Assembly (NCBI GenBank): GCA_038380435.1
Contig: JAWZYU010000058.1
Location: forward strand, 1,612,001 to 1,676,000
DNA from: Ryuthela nishihirai
Taxonomy: Eukaryota > Arthropoda > Arachnida > Araneae > Heptathelidae
Direction of reading: 5' to 3'
DNA length: 64,000 nucleotides
The notes under the pieces are model-generated. The model had not been told where the DNA came from and searched no databases. It saw nothing but the letters and a program-made list of their open reading frames with translations. Below are positions 20,286 to 32,710 of the stretch, piece by piece. Every line of letters begins with the position of its first letter. The stretch's first letter is position 1. The translations under genes and the position numbers were made by a program.

Positions 20286-21550
20286 AAGTCGGCCACCATT
20301 TGGGAGGGCAATTTCGGGAAGGGCTGCTCCTGGTTGAACAAAATTTTCTGCACTTGGCCAAGATCTCCAAACTTCAACACCCAAAGAAAAAATTCATAAT
20401 ACATATTTAGTAAAAAAAAGCAACCAAGGAAGTTTTTTCTATTTCATAATCAGTTCAGAAAATTCCGTAAATGTGAGAAGGTCAAATCACATTGTACAAC
20501 ACTGGTCATGTTTAAAATATATAATACTAAAAATAATCATTAAAAGAATTAAAAATCATATTTGTGGTTGAATATTATATTATCCGGGAAGAAATTTCCT
20601 TTCGATAAATATGTCATTTAATTATTTTTATTCAGCAAATCTTCCAAAATGAAGCGTTAATTGTATACTGCGATCATTTTTTTTACCATATCAATTGAAA
20701 AAGGCTTATTAAAATTAATATGCTTGCAAATTTGTTAATATTATTTATTTTCATGAAATTCGTAATTAAAGTCTATTTAATTTGGTAAATAACATGACCT
20801 ATTTTCATTGATTAGTTATTTTTTAAAAAGATTCTAATGTTCACTTGTTTATCTGACTCAGCACAGTTAGCTCAAAGCCTGGAATTTTCTCAAAGTATGG
20901 TACCGAGAAAAAAAATTACAAAATGAGAAAAATATTTACCTAACACCAGAAAAGTAATTTTTTTGTTATTCAGAAATATTAATCATTCTATTCATGTGCT
21001 TTGCAATAATTTCTGCCTATTAGTTTTTTTTAAATAAATTTTTATTTGTATTGCCAGATGCATATTTTTTACTACAGGACTTTAAAAAAGTCCTATTGAA
21101 ACAAAAAAAAATCGTGTTTTTTGTTAAATACTTGATTTTCAGAAAATCTAGAATTAAATGCTGATTAATTTGGTATACAACATGCCATAATTCCTTTCAT
21201 TAGGTATTTGGCAAAAAAATTCCAAAGGCAAAGTTTTTTTGACTGAGCATAGTCAGAAAATTGGTTGACCCCTGGATAGAAACCTGTTTCTCAGGCTGCA
21301 CGCTGGAAGGGTTAAAATTGTGGAACAGCAACCCATTGTTCAGCAGTATGAACCTTTCAAAAGAGATTTTTGTAGGTTTTTGGAACACTGCTAAATGGCA
21401 TTTTTTGGTGATTGGTAATAGGCAGTTGAAAGGGGTGCAACAAATCGACTATGATGGGAGTGGAGGGGGGACAAAAATTTTCCAACTCGAAAATCAAATT
21501 TTGCCAAGTGGCAAAATAAGTATTTTACATAATTTTAATTATGTCTCTGT
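20286..21550. other. AT-rich DNA without a recognised gene
   Basis: A GC-richer patch (20270-20400) is open in more than one frame but matches nothing I recognise. The rest is A/T-rich with long homopolymers. Confidence 0.5.
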
Positions 21551-21901
21551 CAGGGACGTACCCAGGATTTTGTTACAAAGGGAGAGGGGGCAGCATTGAT
21601 TTTGTTAATTTTCATTATTGCTTCTACCTCTGACATTTGTCAGGTGGTCAATTTGTCAGTTTCTCGGTTTCTGGATTTGACAAAATGTTTGTCATATCTT
21701 TCCATTGTGATAGAGAAACTTAATGATTTATTTGTTAAACAGAAGCCTATGATGCGGAGACTGTCATAGAATATAAAAATTGATCCCCTAAAAATGGGGA
21801 AATATGAAAATTATTCGTCCACTCTATCCAGAAAGAATACCAAAAGCAACTAGTGATGCCTCATATGAATGCTTCTAATGCGGGGAATGCTACAAGCTAC
21901 T

Positions 21902-22188
21902 GGGCGGGGGTGGCTCAATCGGTAGCATGCCAGGCTCGTAATCTGTAGTTCCCAGGTTTGAGTCCCAGCTGGGTCAGCGTTGAGATTGATCTCTGCAAAA
22001 TTCCCTGCCCTGCCCACGGTCAGTAGGGGACACCGATGGGCTTGAAAAGGCCGCCATCTGTCGGATGGGACGTTAAGCCGTGGCCCCGTGTGCGGGAGAG
22101 ACATACCCTGTGCACGTTAAAGAACACGCAACATTTAGCCCATGGTCTGCAAAAAAGTGCCGCTCAGAGGTAAAACAACCCAACCCAA
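21902..22188 (+). mobile_element. tRNA-Met-derived SINE (family A), internally deleted
   Basis: The head has box A-like TGGCTCAATCGGTAGC, an anticodon-loop-like CTCGTAATC and box B-like GGTTTGAGTCC. It has the family body with GGGACGTTAAGCCGTGG and ends AAAACAACCCAACCC. About 100 bp of the body after AAAGAACACGC is missing. Confidence 0.85.
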
Positions 22189-22734
22189 AGCTACAATCTA
22201 CAAAACATTGACCTCCCATGTTTCTTTCCCCATAAAAGAGGGAGGAAATATTAAAATGATTTTACCCATATCTCTTTATGCGAGTGCAAAAATTAACAAA
22301 TAAAATTAATAAATAAATACCCTCTTTATTCTTCAATGGAAGCAATATTTGAAGCAATAGAATACAAAAATTACCACCCATGCTTTCTCCCACCGAGTAA
22401 AAAATTGAAGTCTTTCTACTACATTTTTGGAAAGCGAGGGCTCAGAGTTACAGGTTAGGTGTTAAACGATAGCTCATATAGTGACCTTGTTAACTATTTC
22501 TTGTTTTCTCCCATCATTCCCCCATGATAAAGGATGGGATGAATTTTTACATGGTTCGATTTAACGACATATATCTCAAATTAAAACTTCTGACATCTAC
22601 AATGTCATCGGCAAATTCAAACAAATCCAAAATGGGAAAAAATATGGTCGATATTTATGAAAAATATATCAAATGAAAATTTTTGACAGTAGGTTTTTTA
22701 GTGCCAAAAAAAAAATAAATTTAAAAAATCTGAA

Positions 22735-22978
22735 ATACATATCTTTCTATAGGACCCTAAAATGTAGAAAAGGAAACCTAAAGCATATCGATGGTGCAAC
22801 CAGTCACTGAGATACTATTCACTTCAAAGGAAGATAGGGTGCCGATTTACCTACTCAAGAAGGTTTACCGAGCTCTATCTTCCCTGGAAGGGAATACGAA
22901 TTCAGTGACTGATTGCACCATTGATATGCTTTACACTTCTTTTTCTATGTTTTAGGGCCCTATAGGAAGATAGGTTTT
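22735..22978. mobile_element. Foldback/MITE-like inverted repeat
   Basis: Arms of about 115 bp (22735-22855 and 22866-22978) are inverted copies with scattered mismatches. Landmarks are TCTTTCTATAGG against CCTATAGGAAGA, and AAAGCATATCGATGGTGCAA against TTGCACCATTGATATGCTTT. There is no coding capacity. Confidence 0.8.
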
Positions 22979-23207
22979 TTTTTAAAACTATTGCACTGCT
23001 CCTGGTTTAAGTGATAGAAATGATGTAAATAGCTTTACTGTAAGAGCGTGTATATTAAATATATTTATCTAGCTGTGTATCTTATTCATTAATCTCAATC
23101 TCAAAAACAATCCCTATTTTACCAAGTGGCATCACCAAGTTGCTTCAATTTTGCCAAAAAATCCTAATTTTACAAAATAAATGAATCCCAATTTTCACAA
23201 CTCAGGT

Positions 23208-23584
23208 GGAGATGGCTCAGTAGTGCACCAGGCTCATAATGTGCAGTTATCAAGTTCAAGTCCCAGCTCAGTCAGTTTTGATATTTATCTGTGCAAAACT
23301 TCTCATGCTGCTATCGTCAGTAGGGGACACTGATGGGCTTTGAAAGATTGCCATCCGTCGCATGGAACATTAAGCTTTGGTTCTGTGTATGGGAAAACCA
23401 TACCCTGTGCACATTAAAGAACACGCTGGATGGCCTTTGTGAGTCTTCATGGGAGGCTATCATCTGTCTTTGCTTGTGCATCCCATCCTCCAAACTTTTC
23501 TGAGCCTTTGGGGTCCTCGTGACCTGGCCATTTAGTCCATGGTGTGGAAAAAAAAAGTAACGCTCAGAGGAAAATCAACAGAAC
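23208..23584 (+). mobile_element. Diverged SINE family A copy
   Basis: It carries the tRNA-like head (ATGGCTCAGTAG, GTTCAAGTCC) and a body matching the family (GTCAGTAGGGGACACTGATG, CCATTTAGTCCATGG), with many substitutions. A further 3' fragment of the same family lies at about 24062-24140. Confidence 0.75.
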
Positions 23585-23754
23585 TCACTGGATTGTACTA
23601 AGTCGTTTAGAATTTTGCAAACTGATTTATTTTGGAGGGAGTCACCCCATCTCTCCCCCATAGCTATGTCCCTGCCCTGCAGTTACGAGGTTTCTGCCAC
23701 CAGAATGGTGACCTCTCATAAGTTAAGTTCTGGGTCATGGTTTTCTTGCCAATG

Positions 23755-24400
23755 TACTCTCTAGTTCTCCTTTAGTGTGTGTGTGTATATATATAGGGTC
23801 TTACCATTCCCCCAACAGAATTTTCTGGCTATTATCTTCACGTTTATATAGTTGAACATGCTGTTGACATTGGCTTGAGACCCTAGCAGTGTGTACACGG
23901 GTTGGGTCTCAAGCCAAATCGTAGTTCCTTTCATTGGGGTAATGGCTGAGTAAGTTAAGGTAATAACCAATCAAAGTCCCTTTCATTGGGTCCCTTTCGT
24001 AAGTCCCATAATTCCTTTATTCCTTTATTTCGTTTGCCATAAAAAACGTTTGCCATAAAGGAAATGGGAGGCTATCATCTGTCTTTGAACAACTGTTCTA
24101 GTGCATCCCATCCTCCAAACTTTTCTGAGCCTTTGAGGTCCTAAGTTAAGGACCCCAAAGGAAGCATCAGTTAATACCCAAATCATAGTTCCTTTTGATT
24201 GGGGTAAATCGTAGTCCCTTTCATTGGGGTAATGGCTGAGTAAGTCCTAAGTTAAGGACCCCAAAGTAAGCTCAGTCGTTACCCTTCTGCAAACATCTGT
24301 TCTCCACTGCATGAAAAACAGATAAAATCATCCCCTTTTTCAACCCCTATGTAGAAAGGGATTTCATCTACTTCCCCCCCCCCTTTTAGGGTAATGACCG
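23755..24400. repeat. Locally duplicated segments
   Basis: CCCTTTCATTGGGGTAATGG and similar (near 23928, 23980 and 24211), GGCTGAGTAAGT and CTAAGTTAAGGACCCCAAAG recur in scrambled order. A GT/TA microsatellite is at 23776-23797. No gene is seen. Confidence 0.5.
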
Positions 24401-24628
24401 AGCATTCTATCTCCATTCTCCTCACTTTACATCTTGATCAGTTTCTGTTTTACTCCTTGTGATTGTTAGCATTTCTGAAGGTAGAATGTCAGTATTAAAC
24501 ATTGCTAAATTCTCCCCTTTGCATCTCGCTTCTACTGCATGTTGTATCGCCATCATTAAATCTTTATAAAGCATGAAGGGATGTGGCATGTCTATACTCT
24601 CTTCTACTTCATTGGTTCTTTAAAAATA

Positions 24629-26066
24629 CACTGTTCAACATTGAAAGTGCCCCACCCAGAAGGACATGTCACACAAACGTTCAAATAGAAGAGTAGGTGT
24701 GTGCAGTTGAGATATGCAAATGATGGTAATCTGGAACCAATGATGTGTGAGATAAAAGGTGGAAGAAAGAACAAAGATGGTATTGTGTTTATGTAGGTGC
24801 AAGTCATGTGAACATTTGAGATCAGGTGGTCCCATTTGGAAATTGTTCGACCAAGGCTGATCAGGCCCACCATCGGCAGGTTTATCGCCATTTGGATGCT
24901 TTTGAGAGAGGAAGAATTATAGGTCTATGTGAAGCTGGATGGACTACATGTCGTGCCACTGCCCATGTTCATCAGGATACACAAACGGTTGGACACTCTT
25001 GGCAGCAGTGATGAAATTAGGGTTCGTGCATCGCAGAGGGAGTGGTGGCATCCAACAGACGTCACATGCTGACATTCTAGGTGCATTGTTCGACATGATT
25101 GTTCGTCACCATGGCTTGAAAGGCATATTGTTCGACATGCTTATTCATCACCACAGAGCACTGCAGGCGATATTCGTTAGGCTTTAGCAGCCATGGACGT
25201 CCCCGTAACTATCCAAATGATAAAACGAAAGTTGCATGTGGCACACCTGCACTCTAGGCAACTGTTACATCTACTACCATTGAGTGCAAACCATCAGAGC
25301 GCTCATGTGATTTGGTGCTGAAGTCGTGCCAACTGGGATCACGAATAGAACACTTTTGCGTTTAGTGACGAATCCCATTTCTTTCTGGGTACTGACGATT
25401 GATAGGTCTATGAATGGCGACAACCTGGCAAGAGGACGGCTAAAGCTTGTTTGCGACCGACACACTGCCCATCAGCCAGGCATAATGGTATGAGGTGCTA
25501 TTGGATATGAGAGCGGTCACCTCTTGTCCACATCATGGAAACACTGACAGCTGCATGATATGTTAGCGTGGTTCTGCAACCCATTTTGTTACTGTTTGTG
25601 TTTTGTTACCATTTTCCAACATGACAACACCCGTTTACACACTGCTAGGGTTTCAAGCCAATGTTTGCAACATGTTCAAGTATTGTCATGGCCAGCACGA
25701 TCTACAGATTTCTACCCAATAAGAAATGTGTACGACCACATTGGATGATGTGTGCAATCCTCTCACCAGCCAGCGAGGATTCTCGAAGAATTATGGGAGC
25801 AAGTCAGTGCTGCTTGGTGTGCAATTCCTCAGGATCATATTCGTCGACTGTATGACTCCATGCCATATTGCTGCCTGTATTGCCGTTCATGGTGGTGCAA
25901 CCACCTACTGATACAGTTACATTGTACTGCATTATCTCATCTTCTAACCATTGTAAGTGCTGCAAATTAAATCATGGTGTGCCAAAATATTTTGCTATGT
26001 GTGTGCTACCTTTCACCCCTTTCCCCTTACTCCTTCTGGGTGGGGCAATTTCAATTTCTTACAGTA
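24629..26066 (+). mobile_element. Degenerate Tc1-like DNA transposon
   Basis: Terminal inverted repeats contain TGCCCCACCCAGAAGGA (left, about 24647-24663) and its complement TCCTTCTGGGTGGGGCA (right, about 26031-26047), with TA at both outer ends. The interior encodes a broken Tc1 transposase. Confidence 0.85.
24826..25911 (+). pseudogene. Tc1-like transposase pseudogene
   Basis: Pieces in several frames show LDAFERGRIIGL and EAGW (N-terminal helix-turn-helix), FSDESHFFLGTDD (first catalytic Asp), QHDNTRLHTARV (second Asp) and WPARSTDFYPIRNVYDHIG. In the Tc1 family the last block reads PIE.., so the third catalytic Glu appears replaced by Arg. Many stops and indels show it is long dead. Confidence 0.85.
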
Positions 26067-26511
26067 TATTTTTTCCATTTTCTCTTTAATAATGCAGTTT
26101 TTTTTCTAGTAGATCGCAAAGATTATTTTTTTTCCTAATGGCTCTTTAAAGTTATAAATTTATTTCTAATGGTTCTGAAAAATATTTTTTTTTTTGGTAG
26201 TGGGCGTTGTTTTTTTTATCTCTTTTAAATGGAAAACGAGATGAAAAGCAACTAATGTATAGCAATGTAGTAGTGGGAAAAAATATATTTACGTGTTATA
26301 TTTTAGTAGTAGAAAAACGAGACAGAAGCAACTAAATAAAAATGAGATATAAAGAAACTAATTCGCTTCATCGTCTTTCTGTCTGTGGACATCGAAAATT
26401 TTTGTTTACAGAGATAAAAATTCGTTTTGTGTTGAAATCTCTGTAACCTCCAAATACGCCCTGTATTCATTTGAAATTCAAAAATTTCAAACAATTTAAT
26501 ATAATCAATCA
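26067..26511. other. AT-rich spacer
   Basis: No gene is seen, only long T-runs and short repeated words. Confidence 0.5.
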
Positions 26512-27359
26512 TTATCTCATTACACTAAATAACTTATCAGGTATTCCATATGATCTAACAATCAACCACAAATCATGTTGATCAACAGAGTCAAAAGTCT
26601 TTTTGAAATCTATAAAGCTAGCAACCTCAGGTTTCTGAAACTCTAAACATTTCCTCAAGAATCTGCCTAAGTGAAAATATTTGATCAATACATCTCCTAC
26701 CACTTCTGATTCTGCACTGTTCATCATGCAGTTGTACATCAACCAAAATTGTTGATTCTATTAAGTATAATCATGCAAAGAACTTTACCCGGAACAGAAA
26801 GTTAACTAATTCCCCTATAATTATCACAAGAACTGCAATCATATATTTTAAAAACTGGGGACAACAATAGGTGTAGAAAAATTCTTATGGACAACACCTC
26901 AATCATAAAAAAAATCATAATTTCAGTTGGCCATGCGACAACACGAGGGAGTAATGCATCTATCCTTAGTGGAAAGAATGGGAGAGAAATAATCACATTA
27001 AGAACATCTCTGAAATGATCAGCCCACTTACTCATCACAGAATCCTCACCTTCAACCACCTTGCCATGTTTATTCCCTAATACTTGTGTACCTGTCTGTT
27101 TCTTCCCACTTGAAACATTTATAATCTGGTACAACCCCCTGATGTTGTAGAGTCTAACTACTTCCTCAGCTTTGCCAGCCAAGCTATCAAGCCAAAATTT
27201 CTTATCAAGTGTTAACTGATCTTTTACACGTTTATTAAGCTCATAGAATTCCTTAGTAGGGTGTTGATTTATATTAATCTTGCATTTCCATCTTTCAGAT
27301 ATAAATTCCATAGCCTTACCAGTCAAATAGTTTTGTTTCTTCTGTTCCCTTTTACTCAA
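26512..27359 (-). pseudogene. RTE-like RT linker and N-terminal half
   Basis: 27359-26802 encodes REQKKQNYL, ELNKRVKDQL and KWADHFRDVLN. 26742-26512 encodes FIDFKKTFDSVDQHDLW, the RT palm block with the first catalytic Asp. Both parallel 61703-62700 of the plus-strand copy. Stops and indels are present and YADD is absent. Confidence 0.8.
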
Positions 27360-27470
27360 AGAGTACTATTGGTTTCAAGAAAAGTCTGTTTAAACTGATC
27401 CCATTCTTTCCCAACTTCAGCAGTAACCAAACCACTATTGTCATATTGACTAAGTAGCCTATCATGGATT

Positions 27471-28050
27471 TGCTGCATCTGGCCACTGCACACCAATTCT
27501 AACAAGGTTCTTTTTGACACTGTCAGCCCATCATATCCTAGGTCTCCCCCTCTTTCTCAGGCCTTTAGGCACACTGTTCATAAGTCTATTCGTTAATCTA
27601 TAATTATCCATATGGGTAACATGGCAAACCAACGGAGTCTCTCTGTGCACAATATGCTGCTTAAAGGAGGTTGCTGACTCTTTTGCCTAACCTCATCATT
27701 AGTTACAAAGTTGAACCACCTAATGCCCAAGATACTGCGTAAGCATCTGGAATCAAAAGCATCTAGTTTCCTGTTATCTTGTTTACGAATTGTTCAAGTT
27801 TCACTACCATAACTAATCCTAGAAAGAACCAAACTATTATACAATCTAATTTTAGTCTTAAGTGTATACTCCTATTTCTCCATACTCTCCATAGATTCTT
27901 AGAAGTCCCAGAGGCAATCCCTATTCTTCTATTTATCTCATGCTGCACATCACCAGTATTTGTTATGTAGCTGCAAAGATAATTAAACTGTGACAACTAT
28001 TCAAGACTGCAACCATTCAGGTTAACAGAATCACAACCTGCCTGACCAAT
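27471..28050 (-). pseudogene. RTE-like RT C-terminal fragment out of order
   Basis: 27996-27763 encodes SQFNYLCSYITNTGDVQHEI, paralogous to the 19.2-19.8 kb and 63.0-63.6 kb segments. It stops at the same RT position (AAATTGGTCAGG on the minus strand) as the copy at 19807, then joins 5' UTR. Confidence 0.75.
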
Positions 28051-28219
28051 TTTTCAGGTACTTGCAGTGGCCTCTGAGCAGGATTGTCAACTGCCTGATA
28101 TAAGGTATCCAGTGCCTCTGTTCACTTAGGGCTGGCAGCCCACAAATAGAAAACATAGGGCCAGATTCTCCCTCAAATGAGGCCCATGAATGCAGCAAGT
28201 CCAGGATCCATAATCAAGC

Positions 28220-28939
28220 TCAAATGCACACTGAGAATATGATAATATTCTTATGCAACCCATTAGGTGAATCCCATACGTATTTATAAGTGCCCCGGTG
28301 TTTACAGTATGTGTTGATTATTTGCAAACTATTAAGCTTACTTGCCTGTAGGACACGTTCCTCATTGTAATTGGAACTACCAATGTCAAAATGACCTAAA
28401 ATTGCTGCCCAAAGATTAGAGTCAGTACCTAGTTTAGCATTGAAGTGACCAACCACAAAAGAAACAACTCCTTTCTTCACAGAACTCAAAATATTTTGAA
28501 ACTGATTGTAAAATGTATCCTTCTCATTCTCATCAGAGTCCTCTCTGGGGGCATAAGAACAGATGAGACTCGAGTCTTTAAATTGTCTTTCAAATTTTGC
28601 TGTAAGAAATCTTTCATTAATGCAGTCATATCATAGAAGAGCATCAGTGGCATGTCTGCTGAGAAGCAAACCTACTTCTGGGAGATGCTTTCCCTCCTCA
28701 CTGCCTGAAAAGAGAAATTTAAAGTTACTTTTAATCATCTCACATTTACCTGTCCATCTGGTCTCTTCCAAGACTAGAATATCTAGGTTATAATGCTGGA
28801 ATTCCTGCATGAGGACATCAAGAGAATAACCTTTATGTAACATCCTCACATTCCACAAACTTTCAGAGAGAAAATGATTAGTAGGGTTTTTAAAGAAACT
28901 AGGTTTATTGAAAGATATAGAGCCAACAATATCAAACAT
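28220..28939 (-). pseudogene. RTE-like endonuclease fragment
   Basis: 28939-28631 encodes the N-terminal region (LWNVRMLHKGYSLDVLMQEF, VLEETRWTG). 28489-28220 encodes VGHFNAKLGTDSNLW and NGLHKNII. It parallels 15.1-15.8 kb and is frameshifted between the two pieces. Confidence 0.8.
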
Positions 28940-29553
28940 CCCCCTGAAGGCAAGAACTGTTCCTCCTTCACTAAAGACAAGTCACCGATGCCTGTAAGAA
29001 CTTCAGGCACCACATTTTCAAGTGGTCCTTTTGAAGAGCCATGTGGCCTGCCTGAGACACATTACTTCAGTTTCGAATTGATGATGCCCAACTAGCTAAG
29101 TGAGGGTTCAGATACATGTGATGGTCTCTGAGGAAGATTATCCACCAGCTTCTATAAGGTATCCCATGCCTCTGTTCACTTAGGGCTGGAAACCCAGAAA
29201 CAAACAGTAAACATAGCGGCAGATTCTCCCTCAACAGAGGCCCACCAATGCAGCAAGTCCAGGATCCATAAACCAGTCCAGTCTATTGGGTACAAATGAT
29301 CATCATCAGGACCCTGTGAAGTTGTCCACTCCTAAGTAGGGCTGAAAAAAAAAGTGGTTACGAATGACCAGATCAGTAGCTCACACTGAGTTGGCAGCCT
29401 TCCCCTTCTGTTCTCCTCCAAAAGAGATTCTCTTTTGAAAGGTACTAACAGCCTGCACCATGAGAAGGTGAGGTCGGACATTAGGTGCTTCAGTTCTGTG
29501 CATCACACTGCAGATTCGTACACAGCTCTCCTTCCAATTTTTGCCTAGCTACC

Positions 29554-31000
29554 CTTTACAAATCCGAATATTGCAACAATGTATTAATTATAGAAATATG
29601 GACTTTTGATGATGGAATGTGAACGTCATGAAGTTTCCTTTGGAAACAATGAAACTGATAATTAGAAAACTTTTTACTGTGATTGGTACTGAGGAAATAT
29701 TACAATTTGCATTTTTCGAATATTTAGTAATTTTAATATCTTTACAGGTCACTAAAATGAATATCACAACTGTAACGAGTTTCACAAATAATATGTATAG
29801 GACAGAAATATGCAAAATTTGTGATAGCTTTAAAGGAATATTCCACTGACAGCAATGATATACCCACCTTCTGTGGGAGGTGTGGAAAATGCAACTACTT
29901 CAATTTAAGAATTATGAGACGAATACTTTTATGTTGTATAATTACTAATAAAAATACTATTTGCAGTTTCCCCAACACCTGTTTGTTGAAATTAAAACTT
30001 TTAAGGAATGAAACATTAGGGAAAGGAAAAACTTTATTCTCTTTGAAAACGGGATTCTCATATGCGCCTGAGCCGATATTCATTCTTCTGCTTAAGAATA
30101 TTATTCTTTTTCTATTGGCTATTTAACAATATAGATTTCTATCTAGAGGCTTATTAGGAATGTAAATTTTATGCCAGTGGCTCTTTAAAGATATAGGTTT
30201 GTTTTTCTCCTGGCTTTTAATAATGTAGTTTACTGTAGTAGTTATTTACGAATATAATTTTTTATTTATAGTGACTCTTTAAGAATATTATTTTTCTGGT
30301 GTCTTTTCAGGAACTTTTTTTTGTAGTTACATTTTAAGGATGCAGTTTTCTAGATGGTTATTAGTTAACATTCGTTGACCACCTCTCATTCTAGATGGTG
30401 TCACATTCCATCAAAGAAAGAAGACAGCAACGGACTTTCCAAGTCCATCACTCTCCGCTTTCTCACCACAGCAGGGTAAGAGGGGTGGTGGGAGAATCTA
30501 AATGTTTGTACAGTTGCGACTAGAGACTGCAAATGGCAGATTGCCAGCCTGGCTTGCAATCTGCCATTAGTTAATTGGATTACCAAACAGTTTTCATCCT
30601 CTTTGTTTTAATTTTGTTCGTTGTATATATTTTGCTTATTCTTGTTTCTGATTATGTTATTTTATTCTAGGTATATATAACCAAGTACTTGAAACTAAGA
30701 AGCTTGCAATAACGGAATAAATTAACACTGACAGAAAGCAGGAAATTAGGGAAGTTGAAAAAAATTCATTTAAACATTCGGTTGACACAAATCTACTCTT
30801 TGAAATTCTGTACGTTCAAAAGAATAAATTCCAAGTGTTTACACATTTATATTTTCGTTACACAAAAATATATATGATCCATTATTCATTAAAGTGGAAC
30901 ATATTTTGGCAAATTGACAAAATATTCGAAATGTTTTCTACACTAAAAGATGCTTCATGTGCATAAAATATCATAATAACGACACTGAATAAATTAGAAT
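29554..31000. other. AT-rich DNA without a recognised gene
   Basis: Open stretches such as 29619-30126 have no recognisable domain. A short perfect hairpin, TGGCAGATTGC/GCAATCTGCCA, lies near 30535-30567. Confidence 0.5.
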
Positions 31001-32089
31001 CATAAATTGCTTTAGCTGGAACAAAAAAATAATGTTTCTATTTGTCATAAAGGACAGAGAGGAAGCCAGAGAAATGCTTTATATTTGGGAGAGAGTACAA
31101 AAAGTGAAATCAGAGTTGGAACTATTACTGTGAGCAGAACAAACATTCCTACATGTGAGAAGTTTTTTCAGAAACGAAGATATAAAGAGCATTTCTCAGA
31201 TTAACATGCAGAAATTTTTCAGATGTCATATTATGTAATGGAGAATGTTAATCGAATAGCGCATACATTCAAATATATAGGAAAGTCATATATTGGTGAA
31301 ATATGCAACAAAAGTTTCAAAACCAAGCTTCTGCTCTAATGTCAGTATTCTAAAAACACAATAAATAAGACAACCAAATCTTCAGTCTTTAATAACATTT
31401 TAATGCATAGAAAAAGCACAACAAATATTGAGTACAGAAAACTTTTCTTAAAATCTTTTATTTGGCATACGATAAAGAGAGGACATATATCAGTGAATTA
31501 TGAAACTAAAGTTTTGAAACAAAGCCAGTAATACTTTTACTCCCACAAAATGCAGGCCCTTTTATTTTACTCCCACAAAATGCAGGCCTCGTATATGAGA
31601 AAAATGCAAAAATTCATTTAAAACAAAGCAGAACCTTGAATAACATTTTCTATTCCACAACAGTAAAAAAAACTGTCTGCAGTATTATATAATAATATAT
31701 TAGTGAACAAAGCTAATTTATGGTCTATTTTCTGTTACATAGAGGAAAGGAGTCACATCTCTGTTAAATATTGTAGCAAAGAATTTACACAAATAGCTCA
31801 CCTAAATAACATTATTTGGCACGTATGACAAAGAAGCTACATGACTGTGAAATATATAACTAGATATTTGTTGATAAATGGTATCTTAAAGTTCATAATT
31901 TGATATGCAAAAATGGAAAACCATGTACATTGAATATGTACAAATAGTTTTTCAAGTAAAGGATCGTTGAAATTTCATTATCGAACAGACAGAACAAAAG
32001 GCACATGTTCCAAAAATATAAGAAATTTGATCTGCAGATTTAAGGACCACTTTGTTATTCGCCCAGGAACGAATGGGCACATTTTAAAA
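31000..32089 (+). pseudogene. Decayed C2H2 zinc-finger sequence upstream of the intact ORF
   Basis: Degraded unit signatures are readable, such as GTGAAATATGCAACAAAAG near 31297 (EICNKS) and KYCSKEF near 31768. They are separated by stops and indels, with no continuous frame. It is probably an older part of the same array. Confidence 0.45.
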
Positions 32090-32710
32090 ATGAGTGAAAA
32101 GGAATCATCAGAGAATTCTCATTCTAGGTGTTATTTTCTTAAACACACAGAGGAAAAACATATATGTGAAATATGTAATAAGAAATTTGCACTTAAATCT
32201 TCCCTTAGGAACCATGTTCTGACACACACACAGGAAAAACCGCACATATGTGAAGTATGTAATAAGAAATTTACGCTGAAGTCTACCCTTAGGAACCATG
32301 TTCTGACACACACAGGGGAAAAACCACATATATGTGAAATATGTAATAAGAAATTTGGACAGATGTCTTATCTTAGGAAGCATGTTCTGATACACACAGG
32401 GGAAAAACCGCATGTATGTGAAATATGTAATAAGAAATTTGGACACATGTTTAATCTTAGAAAGCATTTTCTGACACACACAGGGGAAAAACCGCATGTA
32501 TGTGAAATATGTAATAAGAAATTTGCACATAAATTATCCCTTAGGAACCATGTTCTGTCACACACAGGGGAAAAATTGCATGTATGTGAAGTATGTAATA
32601 AGAAATTTACACTGAAGTCTACCCTTAGGAACCATGTTCTGACACACACACGGGAAAAACCGCATGTATGTGAAATATGTAATAAGAAATTTCCACTGAA
32701 ATCCACTTAG
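32090..32710 (+). CDS. C2H2 zinc-finger protein, truncated
   Basis: The protein is 206 residues from the ATG at 32090. It has six complete fingers of the form CX2CX3FX5LX2HX3H with CEICNKKF or CEVCNKKF cores and HTGEKPH linkers, plus a seventh broken after KKFPLKST. Units are 84 bp. Variable residues sit at the usual DNA-contact positions (for example ALKSS, GQMSY, GHMFN), so the fingers would read different bases. A 2-bp loss near 32703, relative to neighbouring units, creates the TAG stop; finger units continue downstream in other frames. No KRAB, BTB or ZAD domain is seen, and the upstream exon is unknown. It may be a live truncated gene or a pseudogene. Confidence 0.7.
   Translation: MSEKESSENSHSRCYFLKHTEEKHICEICNKKFALKSSLRNHVLTHTQEKPHICEVCNKKFTLKSTLRNHVLTHTGEKPHICEICNKKFGQMSYLRKHVLIHTGEKPHVCEICNKKFGHMFNLRKHFLTHTGEKPHVCEICNKKFAHKLSLRNHVLSHTGEKLHVCEVCNKKFTLKSTLRNHVLTHTREKPHVCEICNKKFPLKST

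Larger units (their letters stand above)
21551..23674. mobile_element. Possible DNA transposon remnant bounded by CAGGGAC termini
   Basis: The left end reads CAGGGACGTACCCAGGATTT, and the reverse complement of the right end reads CAGGGACATAGCTATGG. Both are followed by GGGAGAG and G-runs. No transposase is seen; the interior contains two SINE copies and a foldback. The similarity is short, so this is tentative. Confidence 0.3.
26512..29553 (-). mobile_element. Scrambled RTE-like LINE copy
   Basis: From high to low coordinates: 5' UTR (29553-28940), endonuclease (28939-28228), a second 5' UTR piece (about 28220-28052), RT C-terminal part (28050-27471), then the linker and RT N-terminal half (27470-26512). 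About 200 bp between endonuclease and linker is missing where the 5' UTR plus RT C-terminal block sits. This suggests an internally deleted copy joined inside an older one. Confidence 0.8.

Noticed and set aside
20149..20404. Possible host exon in the GC-richer patch
   Set aside because: It is open in several frames on the minus strand as well as plus, with no family recognised and no clear splice sites.
29619..30126. ORFs of 76-101 codons
   Set aside because: The composition follows the AT-rich background, there is no domain, and the opposite strand is equally open.
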